In this document: piece by piece, positions 1-5,126 of the stretch
Position numbering within the stretch: position 1 is the first letter of the stretch
Layout of the letters: each line of letters starts with the position of its first letter
Source of the DNA: Verrucomicrobiales bacterium
GTDB lineage: Bacteria; Verrucomicrobiota; Verrucomicrobiia; Limisphaerales; JAFMIX01
Assembly: GCA_017853785.1 (NCBI GenBank)
Contig: JAFMIX010000115.1
Span: forward strand, 1 to 7,001
Direction: 5' to 3'
DNA length: 7,001 bases
Notes under the pieces: model-generated
Database searches by the model: none
Seen by the model: only the letters and a program-made list of their open reading frames with translations
Told to the model about the DNA's origin: nothing
Translations under genes and position numbers: made by a program

Positions 1-137
1 AAGGTTTGGCCGCAGTGCTGCGGAAGTCCGCGCTCCGCCCTCGCCAGTCTCTCGAGGAGTTGGCCGGCAAGTATGCGCCGCGATCGACCGAGGATCTCAA
101 AGCGCATGATCGCGCTTGGGTTGATTCCATTCGATGA
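1..137 (+). CDS. VapB-like antitoxin, C-terminal fragment (partial, 5' end outside window)
   Basis: An open frame enters from the left edge (first full codon at 3) and ends with TGA at 135-137, giving 44 residues. The visible part is charged and helical in character (for example SLEELAGKYAPRSTEDLKAH, then DRAWVDSIR at the end). The stop overlaps the start of the following PIN-domain toxin as ATGA, the usual layout of translationally coupled type II antitoxin-toxin pairs. In such pairs the antitoxin's N-terminus binds DNA and autoregulates the operon, while its C-terminal tail wraps around and blocks the toxin. The tail seen here would be that neutralising part. The DNA-binding domain lies outside the window, so the family (AbrB, ribbon-helix-helix, Phd) cannot be decided. 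The antitoxin call rests mainly on position. Confidence 0.6.
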   Translation, partial: GLAAVLRKSALRPRQSLEELAGKYAPRSTEDLKAHDRAWVDSIR

Positions 138-541
138 AGCCTGTCTTTGTCGACACGAGCGGCTTTTACGCTTTTCTCGACGGAACCGATCCATTCCACG
201 CCCAAGCGCGGGAGTTGTGGCTGCGGGCGCGCGATGAGAAGTGGCTGCTCTTCACCACGAACTACGTTGTCCACGAGACGTGGGCCCTCATCCAAGCACG
301 TTTGGGCTGGGATGCGGTGGAGGACTGGCTGGATGCCCTCTTGCCTATGTGCGAAATCGTCTGGGTCGATGAAACTTTGCACCGGCTGGGCATGGCGCGG
401 GCCCGGCAGGCTCGGGAAAGAAGGCTGAGTCTGACCGATTGTGTTTCGTTCGAAGTTATGACGTCGCGCAACTGCTCCGAGGCTGTCGCCGACGACGAGC
501 ACTTCCGCAAGCTGGGCTACCTTCTGCCGGCGAAAGGCTAA
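134..541 (+). CDS. vapC: PIN-domain ribonuclease toxin, VapC type
   Basis: This is a 135-residue protein, the usual size for a single PIN domain. It opens with the strand-plus-acid motif MKPVFVDTSG (D7) and has a second acidic site at E48 in VVHETWAL. A third lies at D102 in LSLTDCVSFEVM, and a further acid at D120/D121 in VADDEHFRKLGY. Together these form the metal-binding acidic cluster of PIN nucleases, which cleave RNA with Mg or Mn. VapC toxins typically cut tRNA or rRNA and arrest growth until the partner antitoxin is restored; the target here cannot be read from sequence. The ATG overlaps the stop of the upstream antitoxin fragment, which fixes the start and implies coupled translation. 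All catalytic residues are present, so the toxin looks intact. It converges with nuoG across a palindromic gap. Confidence 0.88.
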   Translation: MKPVFVDTSGFYAFLDGTDPFHAQARELWLRARDEKWLLFTTNYVVHETWALIQARLGWDAVEDWLDALLPMCEIVWVDETLHRLGMARARQARERRLSLTDCVSFEVMTSRNCSEAVADDEHFRKLGYLLPAKG

Positions 542-571
542 ACGAGGCACGTCAGCGTTGCCCCGTTTTGT

Positions 572-641
572 CTGTAGCGGCAGCGTCCTCGCCGCCGGTT
601 GTTGTCGGGAACGGCCGTCGCCGGGGACGGCGACGCTACAG
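572..641. repeat. Imperfect palindrome between convergent vapC and nuoG
   Basis: The arms are 572-598 and 615-641. By hand alignment, 21 of 27 positions pair, including an unbroken outer 8-bp stem (CTGTAGCG on the left), with a 16-nt loop at 599-614. The nuoG stop (636-638, CTA on this strand) lies inside the right arm. The transcript could fold in either direction, so the element may slow or end transcription from both converging genes. There is no T tract on either side, so a classical intrinsic terminator is not supported. The GC-rich imperfect stem resembles the dispersed palindromic repeats of many genomes, but copy number cannot be judged here. Confidence 0.7.
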
Positions 642-2294
642 GGCTGCAGTGGTCTCGAGCGGGATGCCGCCGTCGCCCAGTTTGGCGAGGGTAAGACCTT
701 CGAAGGCCGGAACAGCGGCGGACATTTCTTTGAAAATGCCGTCGAGGGTCTGGGGAACTTCCACGCCGAGGGCGCGGAGGAGGTCGGAGAGAATTTCGAA
801 ATCGTCGCGGGCTTGGCCCGGAGGTTGCGTGGCGCGGTTGAGCCGCTGGATGCGGCCTTTCACGTTGACCATCGAACCGCGTTTTTCGGCGAAGCCGGCC
901 CCGGGGAGGATCGCGGCGGCGTGCTTCGTCGCGGTGTTGGGCAGGATGTCGAGGCAGACGATGTGACCGGCGTTGGCGATCTCCGCCTCGGTCAGTCCGT
1001 AATGCCGCGGATCTTCGCCGAAGCAGAGCAATGCCTTCGCTTTGCCGTTGCGCACCGCCGTGGCGATTTCGTGCGCTTTGGCCCCGGGCGGATTGTGCGT
1101 GATGCCGAGGAGCTGCGCGCCCTTGGTGTTCGGGTTGCCGTCATCGCTGACCAAGATGCCGTCGGCTTTTTGCGGACGCGCCACCACATCGTGCATGGTG
1201 ATACCAAGATGCCGGGCGATTTTTCCGGCGAGCCAGAGTTCTTCGTTGGTCATGCGTGCCGAGGCGATCATCGCGATCTCGCCGCGCGGGACGGCCGATA
1301 ATTTCTGCGCGACTTCCTGGATGACGCGGGGCCAGGTGGATTTTTGCAGTTTGCCGTTTTCGCGCAGCTGCGGCTGCACGAGACGGTCTTCGCGATAGAG
1401 GTAGCCGTAGTTGAGCCGTCCGTGGTCGCACATCCAGTAGGAATTGACCGCGTCGTTCTGCCGCGGGGTCTGGCGGATGATTTCGTTTTCCCGCGCCCCG
1501 ATGATCGTGTTGCACCCGGTGCCGCAGGACGTGCAGATGCTTTTGGTTTCGCGCAGGAACCAGACGCGCATCTTGAACCGGAAATCTTTGCTGGTCAGCG
1601 CGCCGACCGGACAAATGTCCACCGTGTTGAGCGAATAATTGCTATCGAGGCGCTGTCCCTCGTGGACGGTCAGCTTGGTGTGGCTGCCGCGGTCGACGAA
1701 ACCGAGCACGTCGTCATGCGCCACTTCCTGCATGAAGCGGATGCAGCGCGAGCAGAGGATGCAGCGCTCGTCGTCGAGCACGATGTGCTTGCCGATATCC
1801 TGCCGCTTGGGCTTTTTGACTTTTTCCTCGATGAAGTTCGATCCGCCGTTGCCGAATTCGACGGCGAACTCCTGCAGGCGGCACTCGCCGGCTTTGTCGC
1901 AGATGGGGCAGTCGAGCGGGTGGTTGATGAGGAGAAATTCCATCACGCCCTTGCGGCAGTCCTCGACGAGCGGCGAGTTCGTGCGGGCGGCCATGCCTTC
2001 GGAAATTTCCAAGGCGCAAGAGATCTGCGGCTTGGGCGACCACGCGATCTCGGGGCGCCCGTCGGCGGCCAGCACCGGTTGGCGGTTGGCGTCCATTTTC
2101 GGTCCGCCGACCTCGAGCAGGCACATGCGGCAGTTGCCCGGGGTGCTCAGGGCCGGATGGTAGCAATAGTGGGGCACGAAGCTGCCGCTTTGCATGCAGG
2201 CCTCGATGAGCTTGGTCCCCTTGGGGAATTGGCGCCACTCGCCGTCGATCTGGACGTTGACCATCGTGGTGCCGTTGCTGCCGTTTGCGCTCAT
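636..2294 (-). CDS. nuoG: NADH-quinone oxidoreductase subunit G (complex I iron-sulfur subunit), short form
   Basis: This 552-residue peripheral-arm subunit of respiratory complex I relays electrons from the NADH site toward quinone. The N-terminal ferredoxin domain holds C44, C55, C58 and C93 for a [2Fe-2S] cluster. H125, C129, C132 and C138 (HPLDCPIC...C) form the His-Cys3 [4Fe-4S] site. C178, C181, C184 and C228 (CILCSRC...CP) bind another [4Fe-4S]. C254, C257, C261 and C289 match the extra N7 cluster known from some bacterial enzymes. The rest (about 295-530) is a reduced molybdopterin-oxidoreductase-like part ending in GAGFAEKRGSMVNVKGRIQR and a short tail. E. coli NuoG is about 900 residues, so the C-terminal region is much shorter. 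The start is uncertain: M11 (MVNVQIDGEW, ATG at 2262-2264) begins exactly where homology should, and neither site has a clear ribosome-binding site. No other nuo gene is adjacent. Confidence 0.9.
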   Translation of the reverse strand: MSANGSNGTTMVNVQIDGEWRQFPKGTKLIEACMQSGSFVPHYCYHPALSTPGNCRMCLLEVGGPKMDANRQPVLAADGRPEIAWSPKPQISCALEISEGMAARTNSPLVEDCRKGVMEFLLINHPLDCPICDKAGECRLQEFAVEFGNGGSNFIEEKVKKPKRQDIGKHIVLDDERCILCSRCIRFMQEVAHDDVLGFVDRGSHTKLTVHEGQRLDSNYSLNTVDICPVGALTSKDFRFKMRVWFLRETKSICTSCGTGCNTIIGARENEIIRQTPRQNDAVNSYWMCDHGRLNYGYLYREDRLVQPQLRENGKLQKSTWPRVIQEVAQKLSAVPRGEIAMIASARMTNEELWLAGKIARHLGITMHDVVARPQKADGILVSDDGNPNTKGAQLLGITHNPPGAKAHEIATAVRNGKAKALLCFGEDPRHYGLTEAEIANAGHIVCLDILPNTATKHAAAILPGAGFAEKRGSMVNVKGRIQRLNRATQPPGQARDDFEILSDLLRALGVEVPQTLDGIFKEMSAAVPAFEGLTLAKLGDGGIPLETTAAL

Positions 2295-2376
2295 TGATCT
2301 CTGAAGAAAGCCCCGTGAAATTTAACGGCCAGCATGACGTGATCGGGTGCGCGGGGAAAGGAGGAAGTGTTGGAAA

Positions 2377-2411
2377 GTGAAGAGTGTCGCGTGGAGAGTG
2401 TAGAGTGACGG
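2377..2411. repeat. Tandem heptanucleotide repeat (GTGNNNN, five units)
   Basis: Five consecutive 7-nt units all start with GTG: GTGAAGA (2377), GTGTCGC (2384), GTGGAGA (2391), GTGTAGA (2398) and GTGACGG (2405). Read on the other strand the unit is close to CACTCTN. The tract sits in the 154-bp gap between the divergent nuoG and lipocalin starts, where both promoters would be expected. It has no inverted partner in this gap. I cannot tell whether it binds a protein, is transcribed, or is only a decayed repeat. Confidence 0.65.
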
Positions 2412-2448
2412 GTTTGACTCGGGGGAGAGGGGGTGTTTTGCTCGGCGC

Positions 2449-2973
2449 GTGATCCGACTTCCGCGTTGCCTCTTTTTTCTTTGTGTCATGATTCTTTTTT
2501 CCGGCTGCGCCTCCAAACCCCCGCTCAAGGCGGTCGATTACGTCGATCTCCCTCGTTTCATGGGCGACTGGTGGGTCATTGCGCACATTCCTTATTGGCT
2601 GGAGCGCGACACCTACGACTCGAAGGATACTTACCGCATGCGCGCGGACGGGAAGATGGACAACATTTTCAGCTATCGCAAAGGCGGGTTCGACGGCCCG
2701 GAGAAGGTGATGAATGGCATCGCTTGGGTGGTGGACAAAAAATCCAATGCCGAGTGGCGCGTGCAATTCCTCTGGCCGATCGCGTTGCCTTACTACGTGA
2801 TCTATCTCGATCCCGGCTATCGCTTCATGGCGGTGGGTCATCCTTCGCGCGATTACGGCTGGGTCATGGCGCGGGGCAAGCGGATGACCGAAGCTGATTA
2901 TGCGAAGGTGCTGACCGCGCTCGAAGCGCAGGGCTACGACCCCGCGCGTTTCCGCAAGGTGCCGCAGAGTTAG
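2449..2973 (+). CDS. Lipocalin-family lipoprotein (Blc-like)
   Basis: This 174-residue protein has a lipoprotein signal peptide: basic start (MIRLPR), hydrophobic core, and lipobox LFSGC with the lipidated cysteine at C20. The mature part carries the lipocalin signature GDWW (G39-W42) after LPRFM, and the late motif YRFMAVGHPSRDYGWVMAR (124-142), which matches the bacterial outer-membrane lipocalin Blc. Lipocalins form a beta-barrel that binds fatty acids or lysophospholipids, and Blc is linked to envelope stress and membrane maintenance. Residues 146-173 resemble the usual C-terminal helix. The start is GTG at 2449. The alternative ATG at codon 14 would remove the basic n-region, and no other start codon of ATG, GTG or TTG type lies between the in-frame stop at 2401-2403 and 2449. 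A purine run (2421-2433) lies rather far upstream. The next gene, lgt, encodes the enzyme that would lipidate C20. Confidence 0.85.
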   Translation: MIRLPRCLFFLCVMILFSGCASKPPLKAVDYVDLPRFMGDWWVIAHIPYWLERDTYDSKDTYRMRADGKMDNIFSYRKGGFDGPEKVMNGIAWVVDKKSNAEWRVQFLWPIALPYYVIYLDPGYRFMAVGHPSRDYGWVMARGKRMTEADYAKVLTALEAQGYDPARFRKVPQS

Positions 2974-3078
2974 TTGAGGGTTGAGAGATGAAAGTTGAGA
3001 GAAAAAGAAATTCGTCGGTCTCCGTTCTTCCGCTCCATCAACCCTCATCTCTCAACTCTCAACTGCCGATCTCTCAAC
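2972..3078. repeat. Inverted heptanucleotide repeat between lipocalin and lgt
   Basis: Arms 2972-2998 and 3038-3064 are reverse complements at 24 of 27 positions by hand alignment, separated by a 39-nt loop. The left arm is itself built of 7-nt units: GTTGAGG (2973), GTTGAGA (2980), GATGAAA (2987) and GTTGAGA (2994). The right arm carries the complementary units CAACCCT, CATCTCT, CAACTCT and CAACTGC from 3039 to 3066, plus an extra out-of-phase copy near 3069-3078. The left arm begins within the lipocalin stop codon (TAG, 2971-2973). The element fills nearly all of the 118-bp gap, could fold into a long hairpin in mRNA, and ends 13 nt before the lgt start. Confidence 0.8.
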
Positions 3079-3091
3079 TGGCCTCCGGCCA

Positions 3092-4030
3092 ATGATTGCC
3101 TACTGGATCCACAACTTGGATCCGTTTGCCGTCCAGTTCGGCGGCGGTTTCGGCATCCGCTGGTATGGCCTTGCTTACCTCGCAGCCTTCGCCTCGGCAT
3201 ATTTCGTCTATCTCCATCTGGCGAAACGAGGATTCTCCGTCATCCCGGCCGACAAAGTCGGAGATTTCATCACCGGTTGCGCGGTCTTCGGGGTTCTGGT
3301 CGGCGGACGGCTGGGGCATTTTCTTTTCTATGACCGCGCCTCATTGTTTGCCGATCCGTTGGTTTTTTTCCGGGTGTGGGAAGGCGGCATGTCGGCCCAT
3401 GGCGGTATCCTCGGTGTGGTGGCCTACACGCTCTGGTATGCTTGGCGTCACAAGGTCAATTGGCCCGGGCTGGGCGACAATCTCGTTGTTGGCGCGCCAC
3501 TCGGACTTTTTTTCGGCCGCATGGCCAATTTCATCAACGGCGAACTCTACGGACGCCCGGCGTCGGTTCCCTGGGCGGTGAAATTTCCGCAGGAAATCTA
3601 CGAACTGCCTGTCGGGGCGCAGCGCGAGGTTCTCGCCCTCGCCCAAAGCGCCGGGGGCGAGCCTGCCGGGCTCGACCGACTCGTTGATGCCGTTTCCAGT
3701 TCGCCGGATTGGCGCGAAACGTTGGGTGCATTCCTGACTCCGCGTCATCCTTCGCAGATTTACGAGGGCCTGCTCGAAGGACTGCTCCTCTTTGCGCTGC
3801 TCTGGCTCCTGCGCACGCGCGTGCGCACGGCGAACGGCGTGATCACCGGCGCATTCTTCGTCGGCTACGCCATCCTGCGGAGCATCGGCGAATTGTTCCG
3901 CGCGCCGGAGGATGGCTATGTCGGACTCCTCACCGCGGGACAGTTTCTCTCGATATTTGTTTTGCTCATCGGCGTCGGATTCTGGATCGCGGCCTGGCTG
4001 CGTCCGAGTTATCCGCCTGCGGAGCGGTAA
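3092..4030 (+). CDS. lgt: Phosphatidylglycerol--prolipoprotein diacylglyceryl transferase
   Basis: Lgt is an integral inner-membrane enzyme. It moves diacylglycerol from phosphatidylglycerol to the lipobox cysteine of prelipoproteins, the first step of lipoprotein maturation. The protein has 312 residues and several hydrophobic spans (about 25-45, 60-80, 100-117, 130-148, 226-241, 249-265, 280-301). Y26, H103 in MSAHGG, and the signature GRMANFINGELYGRP (142-156, with R143, N146 and G154) fall at the same numbers as in the E. coli enzyme. R263 and E267 in RSIGE match E. coli R239 and E243, which implies about 24 extra residues in between. Most of these probably lie in the hydrophilic stretch 167-216, before PRHPSQIYE. 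The ATG at 3092 has no strong ribosome-binding site. The stop directly abuts the mutY start. Confidence 0.95.
   Translation: MIAYWIHNLDPFAVQFGGGFGIRWYGLAYLAAFASAYFVYLHLAKRGFSVIPADKVGDFITGCAVFGVLVGGRLGHFLFYDRASLFADPLVFFRVWEGGMSAHGGILGVVAYTLWYAWRHKVNWPGLGDNLVVGAPLGLFFGRMANFINGELYGRPASVPWAVKFPQEIYELPVGAQREVLALAQSAGGEPAGLDRLVDAVSSSPDWRETLGAFLTPRHPSQIYEGLLEGLLLFALLWLLRTRVRTANGVITGAFFVGYAILRSIGELFRAPEDGYVGLLTAGQFLSIFVLLIGVGFWIAAWLRPSYPPAER
4021..4030 (+). promoter_or_regulatory. Ribosome-binding site for mutY inside the end of lgt
   Basis: GGAG at 4021-4024 lies six bases before GTG 4031, a normal Shine-Dalgarno distance. It overlaps the last codons of lgt, whose TAA (4028-4030) is followed immediately by GTG. 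This favours the GTG start over the in-frame ATG at 4043, which has no such site at a suitable distance. It also suggests that ribosomes ending lgt can restart on mutY. Confidence 0.5.
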
Positions 4031-5038
4031 GTGCGCTGCACCATGGATGCCGCGGATTTCCGCAAACGCCTGCGCGCATGGTTCCGGCGCCACGGACGCG
4101 ACCTGCCGTGGCGGCGGACGCGCGATCCCTACGCGGTTTTGGTCAGCGAAATGATGCTGCAGCAGACGACGGTGGCGGCAGTGATTCCTTATTACGAAAG
4201 GTGGATGAAACGGTTTGCGTCCGTGCGGGAGCTTGCCGCAGCCGACGAATCCGAGGTTCTGGCCCTCTGGCAGGGGCTCGGCTACTACCGTCGCGCGCGG
4301 AATCTGCACGCCGCGGCGAAAAAGATCGCGGGCGAACTTGAGGGAAAATTCCCGCACGATTACGAGGGCCTGCGCGCGTTGCCCGGCATCGGGGACTACA
4401 CTGCACAGGCTGTGCGGGCTTTTGCTTTCGACGAACCCGTGCCGGTGCTCGATGCCAATGTCATCCGTGTTGTCGCACGATTGCATGACATTCGCACACC
4501 CGTCGACATCGCCAAGGGACTGGCCAAAGTGCGGACAAAGCTCGAAGAGTTGCTGCCGTCCGGAGGCGGACACGAATTTATTTCCGCCATCATGGAGCTC
4601 GGCGCGCTCGTTTGCCGCGCGGGGCGACCGGATTGTCTGCTCTGCCCGGTGAAAAGTTTCTGCGCTGCGAAACATCCCGAAAAATTGCCGGTCAAAGCGC
4701 CGAAAGCTCCGGTCAAAGAACGTTCCGAGCATGCCGCGTGGATTTCGGACGGAAAAACCATCCTCCTCCAGCAATCAACCGCCCGGCGCTGGGTCGGGCT
4801 CTGGCGATTGCCTCCCTTGGCTGCCGAGCCGGTCGGCGGGGCATCCGCCGAACTGACCTACAGCATTGTTCGAGAGCGGGTGACTTTGCGCATCCACCGC
4901 ACGGCCAAGCGGGCCCTGATGGCGTCCGCTGAACCCCGCAAGGCGTTTTCTCTTGGGGAGCTGGAACGCATCGCGATCCCGTCCCCGCACCGCCGGGCTA
5001 TTTCCAAGATGATCCAAGAGGTTTTTGACCGCGGATGA
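4031..5038 (+). CDS. mutY: A/G-specific adenine DNA glycosylase
   Basis: MutY removes adenine mispaired with 8-oxoguanine or guanine, preventing G:C to T:A changes after oxidative damage. The protein has 335 residues (E. coli 350). The HhH-GPD fold begins at LPWRRTRDPYAVLVSEMMLQQT, with catalytic E40. The helix-hairpin-helix is LPGIGDYTAQA (117-127), with tyrosine Y123, as in many MutY proteins. The catalytic aspartate is D141 in VPVLDANVIRVVAR. Four cysteines, C195, C202, C205 and C211 (C-x6-C-x2-C-x5-C), bind the [4Fe-4S] cluster. From about 225 a NUDIX-like recognition domain follows (RRWVGLWRLPPL, then FSLGELERIAIPSPHRRAI). The start is GTG 4031, supported by GGAG six bases upstream; ATG 4043 is the alternative. 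The last codons and the stop lie within the left arm of the ACGGAT-type repeat, which thus supplies the final Asp-Arg-Gly. Confidence 0.94.
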   Translation: MRCTMDAADFRKRLRAWFRRHGRDLPWRRTRDPYAVLVSEMMLQQTTVAAVIPYYERWMKRFASVRELAAADESEVLALWQGLGYYRRARNLHAAAKKIAGELEGKFPHDYEGLRALPGIGDYTAQAVRAFAFDEPVPVLDANVIRVVARLHDIRTPVDIAKGLAKVRTKLEELLPSGGGHEFISAIMELGALVCRAGRPDCLLCPVKSFCAAKHPEKLPVKAPKAPVKERSEHAAWISDGKTILLQQSTARRWVGLWRLPPLAAEPVGGASAELTYSIVRERVTLRIHRTAKRALMASAEPRKAFSLGELERIAIPSPHRRAISKMIQEVFDRG

Positions 5039-5114
5039 CACTGATGACACCGGTTTAGGATACAAAGGAAAGATGCCTTCTCTGATCATCCGTGATATCC
5101 GTGTAATCCGTGGT
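5028..5114. repeat. Inverted ACGGAT-type repeat between mutY and trpB
   Basis: Arms 5028-5054 and 5088-5114 pair at 20 of 27 positions by hand alignment. The right arm reads as successive ATCCGTG/ATCCGTGTA units (ATCCGTGTAATCCGTGGTT at 5098-5116), whose reverse complement is the ACCACGGATTACACGGAT pattern seen between genes in many bacterial phyla. On the minus strand this sequence encodes the peptide LTTDYTDITD, a tail often found on over-called reading frames. The 33-nt loop contains a smaller AAGG...CCTT stem. The left arm covers the mutY stop (5036-5038), and the right arm ends 12 nt before the trpB start. There is no T tract, so a terminator role is unproven. Confidence 0.8.
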
Positions 5115-5126
5115 TAAAGTTTTCTC

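Noticed and set aside
558..1301. 247-aa open frame on the + strand opposite the 3' half of nuoG
   Set aside because: It starts within the palindrome and then mirrors nuoG codons. No domain and no plausible ribosome-binding site.
1344..2297. 317-aa open frame on the + strand opposite nuoG
   Set aside because: It lies entirely antisense to a gene with complete cluster motifs, and its composition (Ala, Val, Asp, Glu, Arg-rich) is typical of the mirror frame of GC-rich coding DNA. No recognisable domain.
1714..3048. 444-aa open frame on the - strand covering lipocalin antisense and the 5' part of nuoG in another frame
   Set aside because: It runs through two real genes, an intergenic heptad tract and part of a repeat. 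The composition is not protein-like.
2972..3078. CRISPR-like array
   Set aside because: The repeated units are 7 nt, contiguous and arranged as an inverted pair. There are no regular 25-40-nt repeats with unique spacers and no cas genes.
3341..4774. 477-aa open frame on the - strand across lgt and mutY
   Set aside because: It spans the antisense of two well-recognised genes and their junction, is Arg/His/Pro-rich and has no domain. It is a shadow of high-GC coding sequence.
5039..5126. Possible trp attenuator or leader upstream of trpB
   Set aside because: There is no short leader frame with consecutive Trp codons and no hairpin followed by T residues. The gap is explained by the interspersed repeat.
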